Shown here: piece after piece, positions 1 to 6,373 of the stretch
How positions within the stretch are numbered: position 1 is the stretch's first letter
Layout of the letters: every line of letters starts with the position of its first letter
Source of the DNA: Candidatus Poseidonia alphae
GTDB lineage: Archaea; Thermoplasmatota; Poseidoniia; Poseidoniales; Poseidoniaceae
Direction: 5' to 3'
Assembly: GCA_002505405.1 (NCBI GenBank)
Contig: DAVD01000009.1
Coordinates: forward strand, 1-13,819
Length of the DNA: 13,819 nucleotides
Made by a program: the position numbers and the translations under genes
The notes under the pieces: generated by a model
Database searches by the model: none
Seen by the model: the letters and a program-made list of their open reading frames with translations, nothing else
Told to the model about the DNA's origin: nothing

Positions 1-423
1 TCAAACCGACTTAACGCCTTCAGGCCAAAGCACAAGAATCAATGTCTTTCCTCGAGTCTTGGGTGTGTGCGTGGTTTCACGGTTCATCCAAACGATGGAT
101 CCGGTGGGGTACGAACCGTCTTCATCCCACACCTCTCCTTCGAGGACAAGATAGCATTCACCACCAGGGTGGCTATGAGGCATGAATGCATCAACGGTAA
201 CCTCGGAGTCTGCTTCGTAGAGAACAAGTGAGGTTTGATCTTCACGCAAGAGGCGTCCCAAGCGAACACCAGTTCCAAAATCCTTCCATCGGACGTTTTC
301 CTCCAACCATTCTTTGTCGACTGAAAATCCGAGCCATTCTGCCATGTTGTGTGTGAAGACCATGGTTGGCCGAGATGCCGGTGGGACATGAGCGCTTCGG
401 TTTTCCTTCAGAAAAATGTTCAT
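1..423 (-). CDS. ChrR-type cupin domain protein
   Basis: A 140-aa single-domain cupin. The C-terminal half carries the classical first cupin motif: HSH (H83, H85), then GGE with E89, followed by LEGEVWDEDGSYPTGS. The second motif contributes H119 in TTHTP. These four residues are the expected metal ligands of the ChrR/anti-ECF cupin family, which binds zinc or another divalent metal. Residues 1-50 are not recognisable. Family members act as metal-dependent sensors or small dioxygenase-like enzymes, and the substrate here cannot be told. No signal peptide or membrane segment is present, so it is probably cytoplasmic. ATG at 421-423 with GAGGA just before it; the stop is the first three bases of the window, so the gene is complete. 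It is divergent from the winged-helix gene at 464 and shares a 40-bp control region with it, which suggests that regulator controls it. Family call fairly sure, role unknown. Confidence 0.82.
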   Translation of the reverse strand: MNIFLKENRSAHVPPASRPTMVFTHNMAEWLGFSVDKEWLEENVRWKDFGTGVRLGRLLREDQTSLVLYEADSEVTVDAFMPHSHPGGECYLVLEGEVWDEDGSYPTGSIVWMNRETTHTPKTRGKTLILVLWPEGVKSV

Positions 424-442
424 TCCTCAAAATTCTTTTTAG

Positions 443-459
443 GGGGGTCAGTTACCCCC
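443..459. promoter_or_regulatory. Operator-like inverted repeat GGGGGT-N5-ACCCCC
   Basis: A perfect inverted repeat with 6-bp arms (443-448 and 454-459) and the 5-bp spacer CAGTT lies in the 40-bp gap between the divergent cupin and winged-helix genes. It ends 4 bp before the regulator's ATG and 19 bp from the cupin's ATG, next to a T/A-rich stretch (433-441) that could be a TATA element in either direction. The dyad spacing suits a dimeric winged-helix protein. Autoregulation plus control of the cupin is inference from position only. Confidence 0.45.
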
Positions 460-463
460 AATC

Positions 464-808
464 ATGGAAAAACGTCGCCGTGACCTCCCAGTCACTCTTT
501 ATCGGATTCTTCTCTACCTCTCAAGGATGAGGGAGCGAGACGATGATTCGCGCCGTTTGATGCGTATTGAGAGAGCTGTTGGCGTTGAGAGAAAAGAACT
601 CCGTCTTCATCTTCAAAGGATGTTTGAGGCCGGGTACATCGCCATCGAAGAGAGGGAGTCGCGTGGACGGGGTGGGCATCCAGTCTTGGTTTATTCAATC
701 ACTGAAAACGGACGCACCCTTCGTTCAGATATTGGTAGATGGATTGACCTGAGTGTGCGGATGGGGTACTATCCAGATGCGTTCTTTTACCTCCCAAGTG
801 ACCAGTGA
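464..808 (+). CDS. Winged-helix transcriptional regulator
   Basis: A 114-aa basic protein with a winged-helix layout. Residues 9-24 form a first helix (PVTLYRILLYLSRMRE). Residues 31-41 plus a recognition-like helix around 43-57 (RKELRLHLQRMFEAGYI) make the helix-turn-helix. The two-stranded wing follows at about 60-82, with an Arg/Gly-rich tip (SRGRGG) and YSITENGRTL, as in MarR/PadR/ArsR-like archaeal regulators. No extra ligand-binding domain is visible, only a short helical tail that may serve dimerisation. No cysteine cluster suggests a metal or redox sensor. The ATG at 464 sits 4 bp after an inverted repeat, with no Shine-Dalgarno site, so a leaderless transcript is likely. Targets are unknown; the cupin, itself and possibly the 876-2342 cluster are candidates by position. 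Confidence 0.75.
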   Translation: MEKRRRDLPVTLYRILLYLSRMRERDDDSRRLMRIERAVGVERKELRLHLQRMFEAGYIAIEERESRGRGGHPVLVYSITENGRTLRSDIGRWIDLSVRMGYYPDAFFYLPSDQ

Positions 809-820
809 TTGCGGGTAATT

Positions 821-832
821 TATACCGGTATA
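821..832. promoter_or_regulatory. Palindrome TATACCGGTATA over a TATA-like element
   Basis: A perfect 12-bp palindrome begins 12 bp after the winged-helix stop and ends 43 bp before the ATG of the next gene at 876. The bases AATTTATA (817-824) look like an archaeal TATA box with an upstream purine-rich stretch, so this is probably the promoter of the 876-2342 cluster, with transcription starting near 848-852. A dyad on top of a TATA box would let a repressor exclude TBP. That use is inferred. Confidence 0.4.
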
Positions 833-875
833 GAAAACCTCGTCGGATTAAGTACCTCAGCGCTATCGCCAAATC

Positions 876-1154
876 ATGTCCGGCAAAAAAGCGGTTGACA
901 AGGTCTCTAAAGGCCTCACCTCCCTGATTGACGAATTTTCTTCAGCAGTGAAGGAAATGGTCAACGCAGGGGAAGAAACCGTCGTACATCTTGCGGTTGG
1001 TTCGAGTAGAGTCATCAAAGCAGCGATCAATGCGACAGGCGAAGTCACCAAAATCACGGTTGAAACAGCAGGTAATGTTGTTGGAACTGTGGCGGAAGGT
1101 GTTGTCAAAACGGTCAGCCCAATAGCTCGGCAAAAGAAAACAGAAGAGGAATGA
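876..1154 (+). CDS. Small helical Ala/Val-rich protein, function unknown
   Basis: A 92-aa protein with no family I recognise. It is predicted to be almost wholly helical. A basic N-terminus (SGKKAVDKVSKG) is followed by an amphipathic helix to about residue 45, then from 46 to 83 a Val/Ala/Gly/Thr-rich run with periodic Gly, and a charged tail KKTEEE. The central run is weakly hydrophobic, more like a membrane-surface or helix-bundle protein (phasin- or apolipoprotein-like in character, not by homology) than a clear transmembrane span. The ATG follows a TATA-like palindrome by 43 bp. It is first in a tight same-strand series; the next gene starts 2 bp after its stop, so co-transcription is likely. 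Coding status is supported by that packing and by charge patterning rather than by homology. Confidence 0.6.
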   Translation: MSGKKAVDKVSKGLTSLIDEFSSAVKEMVNAGEETVVHLAVGSSRVIKAAINATGEVTKITVETAGNVVGTVAEGVVKTVSPIARQKKTEEE

Positions 1155-1156
1155 AA

Positions 1157-1330
1157 ATGATTTACAGATTGATGATTGGAACAATGATATTTGGAATAGC
1201 TGGATTAACAGTTGGAATGGCGGAAAGCACCTTTCGTCATTATTACCAAAAGCATGCAGAGTTTGAAGATATGAAGAACACAGGTGTTCAAGAAGTGGTA
1301 TTAGTCAACGATGTTGAGGTGGAAGAATGA
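1157..1330 (+). CDS. Small single-span membrane protein (57 aa)
   Basis: A short ORF: ATG at 1157, TGA at 1328-1330, 57 codons. Residues 4-24 form a convincing transmembrane helix with Gly zipper spacing (MIGTMIFGIAGLTVGM). It is followed by a charged soluble part (ESTFRHYYQKHAEFEDMK) and an acidic tail ending VEVEE. The gene is 2 bp behind its upstream neighbour and shares an ATGA overlap with the one downstream, which supports real translation and coupling. No family recognised. It may be an accessory subunit for the larger membrane protein at 1539. The region is AT-rich: 19 G+C in the 60 bases at 1141-1200. Confidence 0.6.
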   Translation: MIYRLMIGTMIFGIAGLTVGMAESTFRHYYQKHAEFEDMKNTGVQEVVLVNDVEVEE

Positions 1331-1506
1331 TTCCACAATTCGTAGTAGGTATTGCCCTTTTAGCAGGTACTCTGGAAGTAGTCAGTAGTGCCGCTGCTGC
1401 AGGTTCAGGGTATGGTCTAGGACGCAAATATGGACGTAAACTTTGTAATGCAATGGATCAAGTCGAATCCACAATTGCTACTTCCCTCAACAAATTCAAG
1501 AACTGA
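1327..1506 (+). CDS. Small membrane protein with Gly/Ala-rich segment (59 aa)
   Basis: The ATG at 1327 overlaps the preceding stop (ATGA), so translation is probably coupled. The 59-aa product has a hydrophobic N-terminal segment (residues 4-28, FVVGIALLAG... then SSAAAAGSGYG). A basic GRKYGRK stretch follows, then an amphipathic C-terminal helix (MDQVESTIATSLNKFKN). The Gly-rich run GSGYGLGRKYGRK resembles glycine-zipper membrane peptides in appearance only. It looks like a partner of the adjacent 57-aa protein: similar size, one span each, with a charged C-terminal part that is acidic there and basic here. No family recognised, function unknown. Confidence 0.58.
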   Translation: MIPQFVVGIALLAGTLEVVSSAAAAGSGYGLGRKYGRKLCNAMDQVESTIATSLNKFKN

Positions 1507-1538
1507 AACCTTGAAGGGCATCCGGAGAATGGATAGAC

Positions 1539-2342
1539 GTGGTTCAACCGTTGCAGTTTCCAGCCTTCCCTCCTGAGGGGCCATGGTCAGCATACGTTTG
1601 GTTTATCATTTGGTTTCCGTTGTTAATGCGAATCTTCTTTTTGATTATTCCGTTTCGTTCGGCGATCAAAAAGTTAGCCCCACATAGTGGCTGGGCAATT
1701 AAACAACTCCGGACTTTACCGGTTAAAGGCTTCACAATTTTAGCGATTAATGAAACCTTAGCGTTTCTGGTTCCCGCACTGATTATTTTCACTTTACGAC
1801 TTCTGGCGGATCCCGTAGGTTGGCAGACTTGGGATCAAGTTTCAACACTTGGTTTTCTATTGTTAATCCTAACAGCAATCGGTTGGCTTATCCTTGACTT
1901 CTTTCGGATTATCCGAGTACGTAGGATGTTGAAAGCAGTATCAAGGTATGATATTGACAAGCTGAAAAAAGCTGCAAATGTTGGACTTGGCGCTCGTAGT
2001 TGGCTTCGCAAATTTTCTAGAAAGGATAAGAAAGAATCCGAAGAAGTTCGAGCGGTAGAACGCGTTGGTAAACGTTCGCTCAAAGTGTGGGGTTCTCGAG
2101 CCCTTCTCGCTAGAAAATTAAATCCTGGGGCCTTGTTAACATCAGTCGCAGTTGGCGCAGCAATCGAAGCAGCAAGGGCTGGTGCAGGAAAGTTATCAGA
2201 GATTGTAGATGATAAAATGCAAGAAGAATTTGATAAAGTCGCAAAAACAAATACCAAAACGCTGTTCATTTTGCTACTAAGAGATATTGCAATGGGCGTA
2301 TTTCCAATCCTTGTTCTTGCAATTTTACCTCTTGTTCTTTGA
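1539..2342 (+). CDS. Four-span membrane protein with basic cytosolic middle domain
   Basis: A 267-aa protein starting with GTG (1539); GGAG at 1523-1526 is a plausible but distant ribosome site. Hydrophobic segments lie at about 17-38 (VWFIIWFPLLMRIFFLIIPF), 64-90, 102-124 and 248-267, the last ending at the C-terminus. Between spans 3 and 4 is a 120-residue, strongly basic, probably helical region with KDKKE and many Arg/Lys, then an Ala/Gly-rich stretch at 198-218 (LLTSVAVGAAIEAARAGAG). By the positive-inside rule this middle domain should be cytosolic. I do not recognise the family and no catalytic motif stands out. It is the last and largest gene of the AT-rich series from 876; the 60 bases at 2221-2280 hold 18 G+C, against 31 at 3541-3600 in the RecA-like gene. 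Confidence 0.72.
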   Translation: MVQPLQFPAFPPEGPWSAYVWFIIWFPLLMRIFFLIIPFRSAIKKLAPHSGWAIKQLRTLPVKGFTILAINETLAFLVPALIIFTLRLLADPVGWQTWDQVSTLGFLLLILTAIGWLILDFFRIIRVRRMLKAVSRYDIDKLKKAANVGLGARSWLRKFSRKDKKESEEVRAVERVGKRSLKVWGSRALLARKLNPGALLTSVAVGAAIEAARAGAGKLSEIVDDKMQEEFDKVAKTNTKTLFILLLRDIAMGVFPILVLAILPLVL

Positions 2343-2399
2343 GATGAAATGCCGCCACCTTCATGCCCTGTCTACTCGTGGACGGACTGAGGCACCTCC

Positions 2400-3101
2400 A
2401 TGTCATTGCTCATTCTGATGCGTCACGGCCAATCCATGTGGAACGCTGCTGGTTTTTTTACCGGCTGGGTTGATGTCCCACTTTCAATCAAAGGAATAGA
2501 TGAAGCCCGCGAAGGCGGCAAAGCGATCGCTCACCTTCCCATCGATGAAGTCCATGTTTCCATGCTCATTCGGGCTCAGATGACCGCTATGATCGCCATG
2601 TCTGAACACAACAGCGGCCGAACCCCCGTATTCCAGTACAGCCAAGATATGGAAGAAGGACTTTCAGAGAACGAGGCACGCATGCGCCAATGGTCACAAA
2701 TTCGAGGCGACGCAGCCAAAGACAGTATCCTTCCCGTTCACGCTGCATGGCAGTTGAACGAGCGCATGTACGGTGACCTCCAAGGCCTTGACAAAGATGA
2801 GACGCGAGAGCAATACGGCGCAGAACAGGTGCACGTTTGGCGTCGTTCGTTTGATGTGCCTCCACCCAACGGTGAATCGCTTGAATTGACTGCAGAGCGT
2901 ACCATCCCTTACCTTGAGAATACGCTGATGCCATCGATTGAAGCTGGAAAAAACCTCTTTGTTGCAGCACACGGTAATTCCCTTCGCAGCATCATCATGC
3001 ATCTTGATGGCCTTTCTAAAGAAGAAGTTCTGGGTCTTGAAGTCCCAACAGGCGTCCCCATCGTCTACCGCTACTCCGCCGGTTCGTGGAAGCGAGCGTG
3101 A
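2400..3101 (+). CDS. gpmA: 2,3-bisphosphoglycerate-dependent phosphoglycerate mutase
   Basis: Interconverts 3-phosphoglycerate and 2-phosphoglycerate in glycolysis and gluconeogenesis through a phosphohistidine intermediate; cytosolic. Visible motifs: RHG at 8-10, with H9 the phosphorylated His; NAAGFFTGWVDVPLS at 15-29; R58 in SMLIRAQMTA; E121 in LNERMYGDLQGL, the general acid/base; WRRSFDVPPP at 147-156; and H191 in AAHGNSLR. These match GpmA closely and set it apart from general histidine phosphatases and from the cofactor-independent ApgM common in archaea. Two oddities. The usual ERHYG is ERMYG. An insertion of roughly 35 residues (about 70-108) lies between the RA..TA motif and LNER. 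The protein is 233 aa, against about 250 in bacteria, because the C-terminal tail is short. The stop is 87 bp before the preferred start of the next gene. Acquisition from bacteria is plausible. Confidence 0.9.
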   Translation: MSLLILMRHGQSMWNAAGFFTGWVDVPLSIKGIDEAREGGKAIAHLPIDEVHVSMLIRAQMTAMIAMSEHNSGRTPVFQYSQDMEEGLSENEARMRQWSQIRGDAAKDSILPVHAAWQLNERMYGDLQGLDKDETREQYGAEQVHVWRRSFDVPPPNGESLELTAERTIPYLENTLMPSIEAGKNLFVAAHGNSLRSIIMHLDGLSKEEVLGLEVPTGVPIVYRYSAGSWKRA

Positions 3102-3188
3102 ATGGAAGGGGCTCTGTACCTTCATCATTTTCACTTTCAATTAGCGTGTCTCCTCAAAGATAGAGGTGCTGCCCGCGAGAACAACGGC

Positions 3189-3947
3189 ATGAGCAGTAAA
3201 CGAGCACTGAGAAGACTTGATACTGAAATCGATGAAACTCGTATTGCTCCTCGCAGTGGGGGCGTCTATCAGTTGAGTGGCGCAGGAAGGTCAGGAAAAT
3301 CCATGCGTGTTTACGCAGAAGCATGGGCCGCTCTCGCTCTCATGGCGGGGGAATTCGTTCACTGGATTGACGGGGCCACTCGCTTCAACCCAGCCCGTGT
3401 ACTGCGATGCATTCCAGAGGGCGTACCCGAGTCGAATAACTTGCTCCGAAATTTGTTCGTGGGCCGCGGATTCACCGTTCATCAATTCGCATCATTGATT
3501 GAACGACTCGACGGCGAATTGAACATCACTGGAGCACGTCTTGTTGTCGTTGACGGACCGATTACGATGCATCTCGACTCACAGGTCAAGGAACGAGAGG
3601 CTCGTACTTTGCTTCGAAGATGCATGGACCATCTCAACCTTGTCGCGGTTAAGCACAACATTTCAGTCATTGTGATCACGGAATCAAAGCCCAATTCAAA
3701 ACGTCATTCAACGTTGCTTCAAGCAGTAGAAAGGCGGTGCAATCAACGCCTTCTTGGTCGAATGGAACGTGTTCGTGGGTCAAAGAAGATGTGGCTTTTA
3801 CATCTCCCCAGTGGAAGTTCAGGCTTTCGTAAGGAAGCCGTTGAGCAGGAAACGCTTGAGGAATCGTTCAGTCGAATTTTGCACCATGAGCTCGTACACA
3901 ATCGAGGCGTTGAAGAGGAAAAAGACCGGTTTACATTGTTGAATTGA
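3189..3947 (+). CDS. RecA/RadB-like P-loop ATPase
   Basis: A RecA-fold ATPase core of 252 aa without the N-terminal helix-hairpin-helix domain of RadA, so closest in plan to RadB and other RecA paralogs. In this numbering: Walker A GAGRSGKS at 31-38; WIDGATRFNP at 59-68 where RadA and RadB have IDTEG; LIERLDGEL near 103; Walker B LVVVD at 118-122; then VAVKHNISVIVITES and a closing hairpin MERVRGSKKMWLLHLPSGSSGF as in RadB. The Glu that activates water in RecA/RadA (in TEG) is not present, so ATP may be bound more than turned over. An ATG at 3102, directly after the gpmA stop, would add 29 residues rich in His, Phe and Leu that look unlike coding sequence, so 3189 is preferred. The 3' end overlaps the convergent polymerase by 17 nt. 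A repair or polymerase-loading role is inferred. Confidence 0.78.
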   Translation: MSSKRALRRLDTEIDETRIAPRSGGVYQLSGAGRSGKSMRVYAEAWAALALMAGEFVHWIDGATRFNPARVLRCIPEGVPESNNLLRNLFVGRGFTVHQFASLIERLDGELNITGARLVVVDGPITMHLDSQVKEREARTLLRRCMDHLNLVAVKHNISVIVITESKPNSKRHSTLLQAVERRCNQRLLGRMERVRGSKKMWLLHLPSGSSGFRKEAVEQETLEESFSRILHHELVHNRGVEEEKDRFTLLN

Positions 3948-6369
3948 ACGGTTTATCCGCTGAGGAGTAGTCAAATAGAGTAGCGGCTTTGAGTCCAACG
4001 CGGATTTCCTCATCGGTCCATCCGAAAGGAGCGAGAATGGCCCATATTGCTCTTCGTGCAAGTTCTCTGTAGTGGTTATGGTCAACGTTGACTTCTGACC
4101 TTGCAGCTCGAGGCAGTTCTTCCAGCAGAATCACCCGCGCAGCGGGATCTTCATCTCGTGTCCTTAGTACCACAAATTTGACCTTGCCTCCAGGAGGTAT
4201 TTCATGCCCGAGTTGAGCGGCGCGTAGCAGTGCAGCATGCGTTAATGTTGACACGGTGAACTGTTCAATGGTCTTGCTCACTCTGCGCTTGACCACCAAC
4301 TCTTCCATATCAATGCCGTTTCGTTCAAGCCTTCCTAATTCTTTGTGCAACATGCTTGAAATAGAATTTTGAACGGGCCGACTTTGGACGTTAATGCCGT
4401 CACGGATGCAGTCAATAAGAATCTCAAAGGCCATGTTTTGAAGAGATTTAACCCACCGGCAAGTTGAATGTTGGCGCGATTCAATGCCTCGCATTTTCAA
4501 TCCTTTGTCCCCATAGGCCCAGTATTTGGTAAGAGAACCCGCACCGTGCATTCGGCTGGGAAGGAAGCCAATGAAGTGGTACATGTCTTCGTATTCCAGT
4601 GGGATGCCGATTTCTTGGGTCACCCGTTGCGCGAACTGAAGAGCAAGACGGCGCTTTTCTTCGCGGTTGGTAATGGCTTTGTTTTCAATCCAAACGCAAT
4701 CAACAATGGCATGAAGCACCGTCCAGCCTTCGTCTTCGGCCATGGCTATTGTTTTCAGAAGAATTTCTCTTGACCATGCGCATATTGCCTCGTGGGCTTC
4801 AATTCTGCCGAACCGTGCATTCTTGTAACCCGTGTAGCCAAAACATGTTACAAGCAGCCACTTCAACGCATTTTGTTGCTTGTCAATGGCGTCACCTTTG
4901 GTGGTGACGTGTTCTTTCAATTGCATCCGTCGTTCGATGATAGGAGCCACAACCCGACCGAGAAAACCGTGAATACGACCGCAGGTGTGAGAACTCAGGC
5001 CAGGAACTGGAAGAGCCCATGAATGCGTGACAGGAAAGAGGCCGGTTCCGATGTTTTCATTGAGACGCCGCCGTCTAAACTCTTTGCGGGCCGATTCAAC
5101 GTTGAGTGGAAGCAAATGATCGGCCCTGAGGTCCACCTTTGAAGGTTGGCAGCAGGCGCAGTTGAGGGTTTCTGGCGAGATGTTTCGCGTCGCAATGATG
5201 TTTGGAAAGAGGCTTGCAAAATCAAGTTCCACAACATCGGTATAGAGCCCAGGCTTACTGTCCAGATACAACCCTCCACGGTCGGCCATCATCAATTCCC
5301 ATGCCGTTTTCGTATCTTCAGGACGATTTTTCTTCCATGGAACCAAGACGCCATCTTCCATCGCCGTTCGTATTTGTATCGCACTGATTACCGAACCGGG
5401 TGAAAGCCGAGAAATATCTTGAGGTGATTGGCGTGAATGGCGAGCCAGTTCAAACAATCCGAGAAGACCGCCTTCGCGAACAATGAAACTGGAACGTAGG
5501 TCAATGTGCATACGACCATGCATCGGGAAATAACTGTCCTTTCGCTTCACTTGGCCGTAGGAGTGAACGGTTCGAGAAGCGGTACGTGCTTCCAATCGAG
5601 AAGGTTTTCTACTCATTGTCAAAGGAACTCCAGCAGCATCACTGAGTCGTTGAAGGACCGAGAGATGGAGCGAATCACCGCCTTGTGTTAGAACAAGGTC
5701 GGGATTGATGTTCTCAATTGCGTGCTGCAATGCTTGAACAAAAGCACCCTCTGATGCGTTGTTTTTGATACGAGTGCTGTGAACTTCATCGGATGCATCT
5801 CCCACGATTGCAGTGTTCAACACGACTTCTTCAAGCCGTGAATCCAAGGTGTCAAAGCCGTTCGAGTCCTCGTAGCAGAATTCCATTTCCATCTGTTTCA
5901 ATTCTGGCCAGGTTCCATTCTCTTCAAGCGGACTAAAACCAACACCGTCCCATCGTACATACTGGAACGGGGCAACCTGATGTTCCACAAAGAAGCGTTG
6001 AGCAAGATGTGCATCAACCGAGTAGAGTGTGTAGCGATGGTAATCTCCTCTTGATTCAATGTGTTCCGCAAGGCTACGAATCAATCGGTTGTCCACCATC
6101 TCAATTTCCAAAACATCGTGCATTTCATACTGGTCAAGAGAAAGTCGGCTCCGAATGTATTGCATTGAACCCACAGCAAACCGTTGTGTGATCTCAGCGC
6201 ATTCAAGCCAGTTCATGAGGTGCTCAAGGCGTTGTTTTGTCGCATGGACATGAATTGCAGCCGACCACGGTACGATGATTCGTTGGACTCCGCTCGGTTC
6301 TACGGACATCCAGATGTCCATGGTGATGCCATCATCACCGAGTTGTGCGTCAATAATCCAACCGTTCAC
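3931..6369 (-). CDS. Divergent PolB2-like family B DNA polymerase
   Basis: An 812-aa family B polymerase with altered active-site motifs. Motif A is ELDFASLFPNII, with catalytic D383 and Phe in place of the usual Tyr gate (F388). Motif B, normally K-x3-NSxYG, is K503-x3-VTCFG. Motif C, normally YGDTDS, reads HAIVDC (553-558): one Asp (D557) survives and the other is Ile. A thumb-like KMRGIESRQ follows at 625-633. In the N-terminal half, PDLVLTQGGDSLHL (223-236) is where Exo II should be but lacks the NxxxFD pattern, and no Exo I DxE is evident, so proofreading is probably lost. Cysteines C404, C406, C407 and C463 could bind a metal. This fits the archaeal PolB2 group, once thought inactive and since linked to damage-induced translesion synthesis in Sulfolobales. 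The GTG start lies 4 nt after the 85-aa gene, implying one operon. Confidence 0.82.
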   Translation of the reverse strand: MNGWIIDAQLGDDGITMDIWMSVEPSGVQRIIVPWSAAIHVHATKQRLEHLMNWLECAEITQRFAVGSMQYIRSRLSLDQYEMHDVLEIEMVDNRLIRSLAEHIESRGDYHRYTLYSVDAHLAQRFFVEHQVAPFQYVRWDGVGFSPLEENGTWPELKQMEMEFCYEDSNGFDTLDSRLEEVVLNTAIVGDASDEVHSTRIKNNASEGAFVQALQHAIENINPDLVLTQGGDSLHLSVLQRLSDAAGVPLTMSRKPSRLEARTASRTVHSYGQVKRKDSYFPMHGRMHIDLRSSFIVREGGLLGLFELARHSRQSPQDISRLSPGSVISAIQIRTAMEDGVLVPWKKNRPEDTKTAWELMMADRGGLYLDSKPGLYTDVVELDFASLFPNIIATRNISPETLNCACCQPSKVDLRADHLLPLNVESARKEFRRRRLNENIGTGLFPVTHSWALPVPGLSSHTCGRIHGFLGRVVAPIIERRMQLKEHVTTKGDAIDKQQNALKWLLVTCFGYTGYKNARFGRIEAHEAICAWSREILLKTIAMAEDEGWTVLHAIVDCVWIENKAITNREEKRRLALQFAQRVTQEIGIPLEYEDMYHFIGFLPSRMHGAGSLTKYWAYGDKGLKMRGIESRQHSTCRWVKSLQNMAFEILIDCIRDGINVQSRPVQNSISSMLHKELGRLERNGIDMEELVVKRRVSKTIEQFTVSTLTHAALLRAAQLGHEIPPGGKVKFVVLRTRDEDPAARVILLEELPRAARSEVNVDHNHYRELARRAIWAILAPFGWTDEEIRVGLKAATLFDYSSADKPFNSTM

Positions 6370-6373
6370 AGCA

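Noticed and set aside
2694..3140. 148-codon minus-strand frame across phosphoglycerate mutase
   Set aside because: Antisense to GpmA with all its catalytic motifs in place; chance open frame.
3102..3188. N-terminal extension of the RecA-like protein from the ATG directly after gpmA
   Set aside because: The 29 extra residues are rich in His, Phe and Leu with no link to the RecA fold, and the DNA looks like a T-rich spacer; not excluded, since adjacency to the gpmA stop would also fit an operon.
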